Source: Ensifer canadensis (GTDB lineage: Bacteria > Pseudomonadota > Alphaproteobacteria > Rhizobiales > Rhizobiaceae). From it: a DNA stretch of 64,000 nt. Shown piece by piece: positions 29,576 through 40,045 of this stretch. A program made the position numbers and the translations under genes. Under the pieces are notes generated by a model. The model ran no database searches. It was not told the DNA's origin and saw only the letters and a program-made list of their open reading frames with translations. Within the stretch, counting starts at the first letter, position 1. The number at the start of each line of letters is the position of its first letter. The stretch spans positions 1,674,001 to 1,738,000 of the forward strand of contig NZ_CP083370.1 of assembly GCF_017488845.2 (NCBI RefSeq). Direction: 5' to 3'.

Positions 29576-30379
29576 ATGAGCGGGTTGTTTACCGGCTTCT
29601 ACTCGATCCTAGCCTGGATCGGCTCCATCGTGGATCCATTGTGCGGCCCTGTCGGCGTCTTTCGCTGGCTGGCACCCGGTACGCTCCTTGCCTGCGGCGA
29701 CGCCGGCTGGGGCGACGAGATCGCCTACGGCTTCGTTGTCACCGCAAGCCTTGCCATCGCGACCTTGCCGGTCGGCCTTCTGATCGGCTTCTTCGTTGCA
29801 CTCGGCAAACAGTCAGAAGAGCGCACGGTCCGCCTGGCATCGAACATCTACACCACCATCTTCCGCGGTCTGCCGGAACTGTTGACGCTGTTCATCGTCT
29901 ACTACGGCCTGCAGATTCTGGTGCAGCAGCTTCTGGCATCGTTCGGCTACGAAGGGCCGGTCGAGATCAACGCCTTCTTTGCCGGCATGATCGCGCTTGG
30001 CGTGGTCTTCTCGGCCTATTGCTCCGAGGTTCTGCTGTCGGCCTTCAAGGCGATCCCGCATGGCCAGTACGAGGCGGGTGCGGCACTCGGGCTCCATCGC
30101 GGCCGCACCATGCGGCTGATCATCCTGCCGCAGCTCGTGCGCATCGCCTTGCCGGGCCTCGGCAATCTCTGGATGGCGCTGCTCAAGGATACGGCTCTGG
30201 TCTCGGTCGTCGGTCTGCCCGACATCCTGCGCCAGACCGGCATTGCCGCCCGCGTCACCAAGCAGGCCTTCGAGTTCTTCGGCATGGCCTGCATTCTCTT
30301 CTTGGTGCTGGCCATGGTTTCGTCGATCATATTCTCGAACCTTGAACGCTGGACCAAACGCGCGGAGATGGGTCGATGA
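29576..30379 (+). CDS. Polar amino acid ABC transporter permease (HisQ-like)
   Basis: 267 residues with five or more membrane helices and the EAA loop (YEAGAALGLHRGRTM) that docks the ATPase. IFRGLPELLTLFIVYYG is typical of HisQ/OccQ. ATG 29576 follows AAAGGGGA. It overlaps the second permease by 4 bases. Confidence 0.92.
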   Translation: MSGLFTGFYSILAWIGSIVDPLCGPVGVFRWLAPGTLLACGDAGWGDEIAYGFVVTASLAIATLPVGLLIGFFVALGKQSEERTVRLASNIYTTIFRGLPELLTLFIVYYGLQILVQQLLASFGYEGPVEINAFFAGMIALGVVFSAYCSEVLLSAFKAIPHGQYEAGAALGLHRGRTMRLIILPQLVRIALPGLGNLWMALLKDTALVSVVGLPDILRQTGIAARVTKQAFEFFGMACILFLVLAMVSSIIFSNLERWTKRAEMGR

Positions 30380-31206
30380 GCTTCGTCGAAACGATGATCC
30401 CGCCGCAAGCGCCGCCACCGGCGCCGCCCAAGCCTTACACCCTGGCGCGCTTCGTCGGCAGCGTAACGCTCGGCATCTGGCTCGCCCTCGGCGTCGGCGT
30501 CTTCCTGACTGTCGTCAACGGCTGGGATCCGGCGAAATTCGCCAAATACGGTCCGAGCTTCCTGTCGGGTCTTGGCGTCACCTTGATGCTGGTCGCCTGC
30601 TCGGTGGTGCTCGGCGCCCTCCTGTCGCTGCCGGTCGCGCTCGGCCGCATGTCGAAGAACAAGATCTGGTCTTGGCTTGCCTATGGCTACGTCTACTTCT
30701 TCCGCGGCACGCCGCTGATCGCCCAGCTCTTCCTGATCTACTACGGCCTCGGCAGTTTCCGCCCGCAGCTCGAATCCGTCGGCCTCTGGTGGTTCTTCCG
30801 CGAGGCCTGGAACTGCGCCCTCTTTACCTTCACGCTGAACACCGCCGCCTACCAGGCGGAAATCCTGCGCGGCTCGATCGAGAGCGTGCCGCGCGGTCAG
30901 CGCGAAGGTGCAGCCGCCCTCGGGCTGCCGGAGCGCATCGCTTTCTACAAGATCATCCTGCCGCAGGCGATGATCGTGGCGCTGCGCCCCTACGGCAACG
31001 AGATCATCCTGATGATCAAGGGTTCGGCCATCGTCGCGATCGTCACCGTGTTCGACCTGATGGGTGAAACGCGCCGCGCCTTTTCGCGCACCTTCGACTA
31101 CCAGATGTATGTCTGGGCGGCGATCCTCTATCTCCTGATGGTGGAAGTGCTGCGCAATATCTGGGCCTGGCTCGAAAACCGCCTGACCCGGCATCTGAAG
31201 CGCTAA
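30376..31206 (+). CDS. Polar amino acid ABC transporter permease (HisM-like)
   Basis: 276 residues with a proline-rich N-terminus, several membrane helices, YFFRGTPLIAQLFLIYYG and the EAA loop (REGAAALGLPERIAF). Partner of the preceding permease. No ATPase gene follows within this window, so the complex must borrow an ATPase encoded elsewhere. Confidence 0.92.
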   Translation: MSFVETMIPPQAPPPAPPKPYTLARFVGSVTLGIWLALGVGVFLTVVNGWDPAKFAKYGPSFLSGLGVTLMLVACSVVLGALLSLPVALGRMSKNKIWSWLAYGYVYFFRGTPLIAQLFLIYYGLGSFRPQLESVGLWWFFREAWNCALFTFTLNTAAYQAEILRGSIESVPRGQREGAAALGLPERIAFYKIILPQAMIVALRPYGNEIILMIKGSAIVAIVTVFDLMGETRRAFSRTFDYQMYVWAAILYLLMVEVLRNIWAWLENRLTRHLKR

Positions 31207-31245
31207 AGCGTTATCTCGCCAAGACCGAGTTGAAATGAAATAGCG

Positions 31246-31273
31246 TGGCAGCACTCTGCATGGAGTGCTGCCA
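31246..31273 (+). terminator. Terminator after the amino acid ABC genes
   Basis: 11-bp stem TGGCAGCACTC/GAGTGCTGCCA with a 6-base loop, extended by TAGC/GCTA on the outside, then an AT-rich run. Located 40 bases past the permease stop. Confidence 0.65.
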
Positions 31274-31382
31274 AGCTATTGTTATTACGCCTAAACTTTC
31301 TTATTGAAGCAAATATTAGAACTTGATTAATAAATCAAGCGTTTCATCATAAAGACCAACCTTTGCGAGAAGTGAGGTTCAT

Positions 31383-31649
31383 ATGACGAACGAAATGGAA
31401 CTGCAGCTGAAGGGCTACGGCGTGACCACGGCCCAGATCCTCTACCGCATGCCGGATCATCCGACATTCCTGCAGACCTACATCTGGCAGCACTACGACA
31501 TCGCCCCGGATTTCCCGGAGATGCGCAGCTTCCTGAAGTTCTGGCAGGAAAAGCTGGATGGCCCGTTGCATTCGGTACGCTACGTCCACCGCAAGCTGAT
31601 CTCGGCCACCGAATGGCGGGCACTCAACGGCGAGTTCATCCTGCACTGA
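31383..31649 (+). CDS. usg: Usg family protein
   Basis: 88 residues matching the small alphaproteobacterial Usg protein: LKGYGVTTAQILYRMPDHP and WQHYDIAPDFPEMRSFLKFW. The role is unknown; the name comes from a historical association, not from a tested activity. It is monocistronic between the ABC operon and a convergent DUF2270 gene. The ATG at 31383 follows a GAAGTGAGG site. Confidence 0.85.
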   Translation: MTNEMELQLKGYGVTTAQILYRMPDHPTFLQTYIWQHYDIAPDFPEMRSFLKFWQEKLDGPLHSVRYVHRKLISATEWRALNGEFILH

Positions 31650-31802
31650 ACCCGCCCTCCGCTGCATCAGGTTTCTATTGAGCGCAAAATCATGCAGCCA
31701 GGTTGCTGCGCGCCCGGCCCGTCACACTTGACGCGCGGTGCTGTAGAGAACGACGCACCGCCGTCGGCCACAAATGCAACAATCCTTGGCGCCTATGCCG
31801 CG

Positions 31803-32528
31803 TCAGACATGGACCTCGCCATGGGCAAGCTCGCCCTCGCCCGGTTCCTTGTGCAGCGAGCCGTAAAGCACCACTGCGTAGAACAGCACCACCACCATGA
31901 TGACGGGCCAGCCGGGCAAAGGGCCTAGCGCTGCATTCTCCGTGACATCGATCCAGGAGCGCACGTGCCCGAAGGGCTCGCCATTGGTCGACAGTTTCGG
32001 CGACGAGATCTTGAGGGCCCAGGCGAGCAGCAGGATCAGGTACATCCAGCAGTAGTTGCGCTGCAGCCGGCGGCACAACGCCTCGCGGTAGCTCATCAGG
32101 AACGCCGGTTTGCGCAGGCTCTTGGCAATCGACGCGGCCCAGTTAAGGTTGGCAGTGCCGTCCGGCGCCAGGATCTGCGCGAAATACCCGCGCTCGAGCT
32201 GGCGCACGCGGGCGCGGTAGACGTCGAAGAAGCGATAGCGGCGAGCCTCGATCAGAAGCAGTAACGTGATCAGCAGCATCGCGAACAGCAGCACGCCGTG
32301 ATGGGAGTTGGGCGTCGACAACGATACCGACAGCAGGGCGGCGACCACGGTAATCGCCCAGTTGGACGTGCGGTCGATGCGATCCCGCCAGCCGGCCATC
32401 CGCCCCAATTCGCCGCGATAATAATGCACGACGGCATTGATCTGCTCCTGCGAGGTCTGGGGCAGTGGCGGGCCCTTCGGCTCCTTGATTTCCGTGCCCA
32501 CAAGCAGCGGACTGAGTTCGGCAGCCAT
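31803..32528 (-). CDS. DUF2270 integral membrane protein
   Basis: 241 residues. The N-terminal cytoplasmic part (QEQINAVVHYYRGELGRMAG) precedes two membrane helices (about residues 60-95), a soluble middle and two more helices near the C-terminus. This is the DUF2270 pattern; no function is known. I chose ATG 32528 over 32534 because GGAGG is only 2 bases from the first and 8 from the second. Confidence 0.8.
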   Translation of the reverse strand: MAAELSPLLVGTEIKEPKGPPLPQTSQEQINAVVHYYRGELGRMAGWRDRIDRTSNWAITVVAALLSVSLSTPNSHHGVLLFAMLLITLLLLIEARRYRFFDVYRARVRQLERGYFAQILAPDGTANLNWAASIAKSLRKPAFLMSYREALCRRLQRNYCWMYLILLLAWALKISSPKLSTNGEPFGHVRSWIDVTENAALGPLPGWPVIMVVVLFYAVVLYGSLHKEPGEGELAHGEVHV

Positions 32529-32710
32529 CGGCATTTCCTCCGTCTTTTCTTGTTGTTGCGATCATGAACCCTTTCCCCCTCCGGATAAATCCCGTGCTCG
32601 CCGCCGGCCGTCGTTTTTTGCATTTTCGGCGCCCCGGAGACCCAAGGATCTCGGCGGGCTGCATCTTGCGGCGCATTGCCAAAAGCGGCCTTCGGACGTA
32701 AGAAGCGCGC

Positions 32711-33538
32711 ATGACCCAGAACACCACGAAAATCGACGAGGAAGCGCTGGCGGAAGCCTACAACCGCGCCCTCACCCTGGAAAAATCCGGCAACTTCGAT
32801 GCCGCCGCCGATGCCTATGCCGAAGTGCTGGCGCTCGATCCCGAGGATCACGGCGGCGCATCCGTGCGGCTCGCCTCGATGGGGCGCGGCGAAACACCGG
32901 TGAAGGCGCCGGACGCCTATGTCGCGACGCTCTTCGATCAGCATGCCGACGTGTTCGACAACGTGCTTGTCGAGCAGCTTGGCTACTGCGTGCCGCTGCT
33001 CGTGCGCCAGCGCCTGCAGGCGCTCGAACTCGGTCCTTTCAACCGCGTGCTCGACCTTGGCTGTGGCACGGGCCTGACCGGCGGCGCCCTGCGCGACATG
33101 GCCGAAGACATCACCGGCATCGACCTCTCCGAAAACATGGTTGAGATCGCCCACGAGAAGGAGCTCTACGACACCCTCTACGTCGCCGAAGCGGTGGACT
33201 TTCTCGACGACAACGACGACGAACCCTTCGACCTGATCGTCGCAACCGACGTTCTGCCCTATATGGGCGCGCTCGAGGCATTGTTCTTCGGCGCCGTCGA
33301 CAATCTCGTACCCGGCGGCCTGTTCATCTTTTCGAGCGAAACGTTGCCGGCCGAGATCTTCGCCGGTCGCCCCTTCATGGTCGGCGCGCACCAGCGCTTT
33401 GCCCATGCCGAGACCTATCTGCGCGAACGCCTGACGGCGACCGGTTTCGAAGTGATCGAAGTCGGCGACATCACCGTACGCATGGAAGAAGGCGAGCCGA
33501 TCGCCGGCCACCTCGTGATCGCCCGCTTCAAACCTTAA
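32711..33538 (+). CDS. TPR-containing class I SAM-dependent methyltransferase
   Basis: 275 residues. An N-terminal TPR-like pair of helices (EAYNRALTLEKSGNFDAAAD) precedes a Rossmann methyltransferase domain with motif I VLDLGCGTGLTGG, acidic ITGIDLSENM and motif IV FDLIVATDVLPYMG. The substrate is unknown; relatives are annotated as putative methyltransferases. Monocistronic with a strong terminator. Confidence 0.85.
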   Translation: MTQNTTKIDEEALAEAYNRALTLEKSGNFDAAADAYAEVLALDPEDHGGASVRLASMGRGETPVKAPDAYVATLFDQHADVFDNVLVEQLGYCVPLLVRQRLQALELGPFNRVLDLGCGTGLTGGALRDMAEDITGIDLSENMVEIAHEKELYDTLYVAEAVDFLDDNDDEPFDLIVATDVLPYMGALEALFFGAVDNLVPGGLFIFSSETLPAEIFAGRPFMVGAHQRFAHAETYLRERLTATGFEVIEVGDITVRMEEGEPIAGHLVIARFKP

Positions 33539-33555
33539 GCAGAAAACAAAAGCTT

Positions 33556-33587
33556 GCGAGGGAACAGGCGTCCGCCTGTTCCCTCGC
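33556..33587 (+). terminator. Strong hairpin terminator
   Basis: Perfect 15-bp stem GCGAGGGAACAGGCG/CGCCTGTTCCCTCGC with a minimal loop, 18 bases past the methyltransferase stop; only a weak T-tract follows. Confidence 0.7.
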
Positions 33588-33649
33588 CCCTTTCGCGCAC
33601 CCGCGCCATCGGCTAAACCTCACCCAGAGCAATCGGGAGTGTTTTGGAA

Positions 33650-34519
33650 ATGGCAAAGGTCGCATTCATCGGTCTCGGCGTGATGGGTTACCCCATGGCC
33701 GGCCACCTTAGGGTACGTGGCGGACACGAACTGACGGTCTATAACCGCACCTTCGCCAAGGCCGAGAAGTGGGCCGCCGAGGTCGGCGGACGTGCAGTCA
33801 AGACGCCGGCGGAAGCGGCCGATGGCGCCGATTTCGTCTTCGCCTGCGTCGGCAACGACGACGACCTGCGCTCGGTCACCACAGGCAAGGACGGCGCCTT
33901 CGAAACGCTGGCGGCTGACGCCATCTTCATTGATAACACCACGGCCTCGGCCGAAGTCGCCCGTGAACTTTACGAGGCGGCCCAGGCCCGTGGCGCCCAT
34001 TTCGTCGATGCGCCCGTGTCCGGCGGTCAGGCCGGCGCCGAGAACGGCGCGCTGACGGTGATGTGCGGCGGTGACGAGCCTGCCTTCGAGCGCGCCAAGC
34101 CGGTGATCGACGCCTTTGCCCGCATGGTCGGCTTGATGGGACCGGCCGGCGCCGGCCAGATCACCAAGATGATCAACCAGATCTGCATTGCCGGTCTCGT
34201 CCAGGGCCTCGCCGAAGGCATTCACTTCGGCAAGAAGGCCGGTCTCGACATCGAGAAAGTCATCGACGTCATCTCCAAGGGCGCTGCAGGCTCCTGGCAG
34301 ATGGAAAACCGCCACAAGACGATGAATGCCGGCAAATATGATTTCGGCTTTGCCGTCGACTGGATGCGCAAGGATCTCGACATCGTGCTGACGGAAGCGC
34401 GCCGCAACGGCGCCAAGCTGCCGGTGACCGCCCTCGTCGACCAGTTTTATGGCGACGTGCAGGCCATGGGCGGAAACCGCTGGGATACGTCTTCGCTGCT
34501 CGCTCGGCTGGAAAAATGA
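33650..34519 (+). CDS. Beta-hydroxyacid dehydrogenase, 3-hydroxyisobutyrate dehydrogenase family
   Basis: 289 residues with the NAD(P)-binding FIGLGVMGYPMAGHL, substrate-binding DAPVSGGQAGAENG and catalytic-lysine region GAGQITKMINQI. Oxidises a 3-hydroxy acid such as 3-hydroxyisobutyrate or tartronate semialdehyde; the exact substrate is not fixed by sequence. ATG 33650 is preferred to an in-frame TTG two codons upstream because CGGGAG is then well spaced. Its stop overlaps the next gene by 4 bases. Confidence 0.9.
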   Translation: MAKVAFIGLGVMGYPMAGHLRVRGGHELTVYNRTFAKAEKWAAEVGGRAVKTPAEAADGADFVFACVGNDDDLRSVTTGKDGAFETLAADAIFIDNTTASAEVARELYEAAQARGAHFVDAPVSGGQAGAENGALTVMCGGDEPAFERAKPVIDAFARMVGLMGPAGAGQITKMINQICIAGLVQGLAEGIHFGKKAGLDIEKVIDVISKGAAGSWQMENRHKTMNAGKYDFGFAVDWMRKDLDIVLTEARRNGAKLPVTALVDQFYGDVQAMGGNRWDTSSLLARLEK

Positions 34520-35238
34520 GCCTTTCGCCGACCTCGGGCGCCGGCGACATCATCGAGCACTTGCGGACGCTGCGTTCGCAGGAGAACCTCGCCGGCATGG
34601 CACGGTTCGGCATCGTCACCGAGACGGCGCTTGGGCTCTCGAATGTCGAGCTCCACCGGATCACGCGGCTGGTGAAGGTCAACCATGCCCGCGCGCTCGA
34701 ACTATGGCAGTCCGGCATCCGCGAGGCACGTATTCTCGCCGCCTTCACCGCCGACCCGAAGACGTTGACGCTCGATGATGCAAGGCTCTGGGCCGATGAT
34801 TGCAATTCCTGGGAGGTCGTCGACACCATCGCCGACGTCTTCGTGGCTGCGCGCTTCGAACAGGTCCTGATCCCGGAGTTCGCGGCGGACACCCGAGAAT
34901 TCGTTCGCCGCATCGCATTCGCGATGATCGCGACCGCCGCGGTGCATCTGAAGAAGGAGCCGGATGCAAGCCTTCTTGCCTGGCTGCCGCTGATCGAGCG
35001 CCACGCCAAAGATGAACGCAACTTCGTCAAGAAGGCGGTCAACTGGGCGCTGCGCCAGATCGGGAAGCGCAACGCCGCCTGTCATGGTCCTGCACTGGCA
35101 CTTGCCCAAAAACTCGCAGGCAGCACCGATCGCACAGCAAGGTGGATCGGCAAGGACGCCCTGCGTGAACTGAGCAGCGACAAGGTATTGGCGAGGCTCG
35201 GTGTCGTCGGCGCCAGCACGGATCGCGCTCAATCCTAG
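34516..35238 (+). CDS. AlkD-like DNA alkylation repair protein
   Basis: 240 residues of alpha-helical HEAT-like repeats. The ARLWADDCNSWEVVDTIAD segment and NFVKKAVNWALRQIG are hallmarks of the AlkD/COG4912 glycosylase family that removes 3-methyladenine and 7-methylguanine from DNA. Coupled by ATGA overlap to the dehydrogenase, an unrelated function, so the pairing is probably only for expression. Confidence 0.85.
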   Translation: MSLSPTSGAGDIIEHLRTLRSQENLAGMARFGIVTETALGLSNVELHRITRLVKVNHARALELWQSGIREARILAAFTADPKTLTLDDARLWADDCNSWEVVDTIADVFVAARFEQVLIPEFAADTREFVRRIAFAMIATAAVHLKKEPDASLLAWLPLIERHAKDERNFVKKAVNWALRQIGKRNAACHGPALALAQKLAGSTDRTARWIGKDALRELSSDKVLARLGVVGASTDRAQS

Positions 35239-35492
35239 ATCGGATCGCCCAACACAAGACGGCTGCTTTGTCGGGCGCAAACCGAACGATCCGGGTCTTC
35301 TCAAGAGCTTGACGAATCAAAACGGCAACGCCATCCTTCCCTTGGCGTGACCTTCGCCTAACCTCCCAAGGCCTTCCTCAGCATGGTCTTAAACGGAGGC
35401 AAAGGGACTTCTGTCTCGGGCTATTGTCTTGGTCCGATCGTTTCGGACGTGGTTGCTGGGGAACTGACGTCCGCGACGTGAAAGGCCCGACA

Positions 35493-36605
35493 ATGACAAA
35501 AAATGGAAATCTCAAGCGCCGCGTCCGTGCTCGCGCAGCCAAAACGGGCGAGTCCTATACATCAGCTCTCAGACACGTTCGGCAAACATCCCCTGATCAT
35601 CCCGGCGCCAAATCGGTGCGTTTGGCTGTCGCGCAAACGTCGCTCTTCGACGACCCCCACGACATTTCAGGCCTTCGTGCCAGCGGAATGGAAATGCGAC
35701 GCCTCATGCGGGAAGCACGCGAGACCGGCGCGCGCCTAATACATTTCCCCGAGGGAGCAACGTGCGCGCCCAACAAGCGCATCATGTCTGAAACCGGTCC
35801 CAGAGAGATCGGCCCATCCGATTGGAGCAGGTTCGAATGGACGGTTTTGCGTGAGGAGCTAAGCGTAACCAGCCAGCTAGCGAGAGAACTCAAGCTGTGG
35901 ACGGTATTTGGCTCGGTCCATCAACTCACGCCACCACATTGCCCGCATAACAGCCTTTATGTCGTTTCCGATCACGGAGAACTGGTGACGCGCTACGACG
36001 AGCGCATGCTGTCGAACACGAAGATCTCGTTCATGTACGCGCCAGGGAAAATCCCGGTGACATTTGAGGTTGATGGCGTCCGCTTCGGATGCGCACTGGG
36101 TATGGAAACGCATTATCCCGAAATCTTCCGAGAATATGAAGGGCTGGACGTCGATTGCGTCCTCTTCTCAACGACAGGCGAAGTCCCTTCCGCTGCGCCG
36201 GCTTTCGCGGCTGAGGTGCTGGGCCATGCCGCGAGCAACGCATTTTGGGTCAGCTATTCCGCCCATGCGCGCCAAAGTGTAGTCGTTCCCTCGGGAATAG
36301 CCGCGCCCGACGCTCAATGGGCCGCGCAATCTTCGTCAGACGGCACCCCCGCAATCGCTATCGCGGATATCAATCCCAATCCGGAGCATCCTGCACGGCT
36401 ATGGAGACGAACGGCCGGGCCGATCTTTACATGCCGCATCAGATCCACAGTGATCCAAGGAGCGACGGCCGCAACACATTCTAAGCGGCGTTCTCCGCCG
36501 CCCGTTTACCAAGCCTCAATCCTCGCTGGATTTCGCCTGATCGATCATCATGTAGTCGAGCGGAAGCTCGGTCGTGTACTTGATCTGCTCCATCGCGAAA
36601 GCTGA
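35493..36605 (+). pseudogene. Nitrilase-superfamily (carbon-nitrogen hydrolase-like) gene with 3' frameshift
   Basis: From ATG 35493 a basic leader (LKRRVRARAAKTGESYTSAL) precedes a nitrilase fold: VRLAVAQTSLF, catalytic-Glu region LIHFPEGAT, and GVRFGCALGMETHYPE. At the position of the nucleophile Cys there is Gly, while a Cys lies three residues earlier. Near 36415 the frame shifts: after WRRTA the family-like ending RADLYMPHQIHSDP...RNTF lies in another frame with a stop at 36482-36484. One missing C (GCCCGGG to GCCGGG) explains it and gives 330 residues. As read, the protein has a 60-residue foreign tail running 90 bases into the lrp gene. GC content is visibly lower than in neighbours. 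Confidence 0.75.
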
Positions 36606-37004
36606 GGAGACGTCACGGATCTCGATCTTGGCGATCAGCCGCTTGTAGAAGGCGTCATAGGCGGCGATATCGGGAACGACAACCCGCAGCAGGTAGTCGA
36701 CGTCGCCGCTCATGCGGTAGAACTCGACGACTTCGGGGAATTCGCCGACCACTTCCGAGAAGCGCCGGAGCCATTCGATCGAATGCGTGTTGGTGCGGAT
36801 CGACACGAACACCGTAACCTTGGTGTTGATCTTCACCGGATCGAGCAGCGCCACACGGCGGCGGATGACGCCGTCCTCTTCCATCTTCTGGATGCGCCGC
36901 CAGCAAGGTGTGGTCGACAGGCCCACCTTCTTGGCGAGGTCAGCAACAGCCAGCGTGGAATCCTCCTGCAACAGGCGCAGGATTTTGCGGTCTAGACGAT
37001 CCAT
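36516..37004 (-). CDS. Lrp/AsnC-family transcriptional regulator
   Basis: 162 residues: an N-terminal helix-turn-helix (DLAKKVGLSTTPCWRRIQKM) and a C-terminal RAM/ligand domain (EVVEFYRMSGDVDYLLRVVV). Likely senses an amino acid and controls nearby or distant metabolism genes. ATG 37004 follows GAGGGA. Its 3' end overlaps antisense with the frameshifted tail of the nitrilase gene. Confidence 0.92.
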   Translation of the reverse strand: MDRLDRKILRLLQEDSTLAVADLAKKVGLSTTPCWRRIQKMEEDGVIRRRVALLDPVKINTKVTVFVSIRTNTHSIEWLRRFSEVVGEFPEVVEFYRMSGDVDYLLRVVVPDIAAYDAFYKRLIAKIEIRDVSSAFAMEQIKYTTELPLDYMMIDQAKSSED

Positions 37005-37068
37005 GATGTCCCTCTCGAATTATTTTTCTTTCTATAGCGTGAAATCGACAAAGATAAAGAATATTTTT

Positions 37069-37704
37069 TCAGACAATCAACAGACCGACGCGCTCGCGCA
37101 GGAACGGCAAAACCTCCGCTTCGAACCACGGATTGCGCTTCAGCCAGCCGGTATTGCGCCAGCTCGGATGCGGCAATGGCAGGATCGCAGGCATGGCGTT
37201 GCGCATGGCGTAACGACGCCAGCCGACGACGGTCGCGGTCATTGATTTCGGACAGTCCGGCCCGATATGCCAGCGCTGCGCATAGTGACCGATGGCCAGC
37301 ACCAGCTCCACCTGCGGCATCGCCGCCATCACGCTCGTGCGCCAATAAGGCGCGCATTCCCGCCGCGGCGGCAGATCGCTGCCATGGGCATCGTAGCCGG
37401 GGAAACAGAACCCCATAGGCACGATCGCCAGCTTGTCCCTGTCGTAAAACGTCTCGCGATCGACAGCGAGCCATTGCCGCAGCCGGTCGCCGGAGGCGTC
37501 GTTGAAGGGCAATCCGCTTTCATGCACCCGCAGGCCCGGTGCTTGACCCGCGATCAGCACCCGCGCGGAGCTGGAAATGACCGCAACCGGTCGCGGCTCG
37601 TGCGGCAGCCGGTCTTCCGCCCCGCGCGCCGGCTGGTCGCGACAGATACGGCAGGCGGCGATAGCGGCGCGAAGTGCTGCGAGATCATCCCGTTCCTCAC
37701 CCAT
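37069..37704 (-). CDS. Uracil-DNA glycosylase family protein with Fe-S cysteines
   Basis: 211 residues. CRICRD near the N-terminus and two more cysteines in GFCFPGYDAHG...RREC match the 4Fe-4S ligand layout of family 4-like glycosylases. The active-site loop is GQAPGLRVHESGLPFND and the second motif LPHPSWRN is present. Base excision of uracil is likely but the first loop differs from canonical GEAPG-ED, so specificity is open. Start 37704 follows GAGG; it overlaps the upstream nuclease gene by 8 bases. Confidence 0.8.
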   Translation of the reverse strand: MGEERDDLAALRAAIAACRICRDQPARGAEDRLPHEPRPVAVISSSARVLIAGQAPGLRVHESGLPFNDASGDRLRQWLAVDRETFYDRDKLAIVPMGFCFPGYDAHGSDLPPRRECAPYWRTSVMAAMPQVELVLAIGHYAQRWHIGPDCPKSMTATVVGWRRYAMRNAMPAILPLPHPSWRNTGWLKRNPWFEAEVLPFLRERVGLLIV

Positions 37705-38356
37705 CGCCGATCCTCGCAAACAGCGCCGATAGGTGGTCGAACAGCCAAAGCCGGATCACCTCAAGCCAACCGTCAACCACATGCGGCGCCTCTTCCGCAT
37801 GGCGGTTGCTGCGGCGCCAGGCCTGCGGCCGGGTGAACTCGCCGGCCCAAAGCCCGACCCTCTGCCTTTCGGCCGTTGCCTCCTCCTTCTGATAGCGGCC
37901 GTAGCTCACGGCATAGCCGGTCGCCACCATCTGGCGCCCGACGTCTCGCCCATTGGTCTCGCAGGTGCCGAGATCGCGGCCATATTTGTCGCGTCCATGC
38001 AGGCGACACAGCGTCGTGCCGCCCGAGACCATTGCCTTCAACCGCTTGCGGGCATCCGCCCCACAGTCCCACTCCGCTCCATCGCGTCTGCAGGTCTGGC
38101 CGATCTCGGGCGCATCGATGCCTTCTAGGCGTATGCGCCGGCCGTCAAGGCGCAGGCTGTCGCCATCGCTCGCGGTCGCAAACCCCGAGAGTTCTCCTGT
38201 CACGGTCCGCTCTGGCGGCGGCAGTTGCGAGGCGACATAGGCGCCGGCGCAGAGCAGCAGGAAAATGACCCAACCGCCGATGGTCCCGATGTGCCCGGCA
38301 GGCGCGCCCTTTCCGCCTCCGCCCGTGAACCGATATCTCGATCTGCCCGATCTCAA
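37697..38356 (-). CDS. Membrane-anchored thermonuclease (SNase-like) family protein
   Basis: 219 residues. A glycine-rich N-terminus and one membrane helix (WVIFLLLCAGAYVASQL) precede a staphylococcal-nuclease OB-fold: GDSLRLDGRRIRLEGIDAPE, KYGRDLGTC and KEEATAERQRVGLWAGEF. The catalytic Arg and acid residues seem present. Predicted periplasmic nuclease domain. The best start is a TTG at 38356, as no ATG occurs before the membrane helix. The glycosylase gene overlaps its end. Confidence 0.82.
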   Translation of the reverse strand: MRSGRSRYRFTGGGGKGAPAGHIGTIGGWVIFLLLCAGAYVASQLPPPERTVTGELSGFATASDGDSLRLDGRRIRLEGIDAPEIGQTCRRDGAEWDCGADARKRLKAMVSGGTTLCRLHGRDKYGRDLGTCETNGRDVGRQMVATGYAVSYGRYQKEEATAERQRVGLWAGEFTRPQAWRRSNRHAEEAPHVVDGWLEVIRLWLFDHLSALFARIGDG

Positions 38357-38500
38357 CTTGTCCGCATCCCCTTGTTTTTCGGTGTCTCAAGGCGATCGCC
38401 AAACACGATCGCGCCACAATGGTTGTCGAATCCTTCACCTGAGGCAGCAACTTCTTAAGGATTGCTGTCTAGACTGCAACCAGCTGTAACCTTTGCATAT

Positions 38501-40042
<1,542 letters not shown>

Positions 40043-40045
40043 TCC

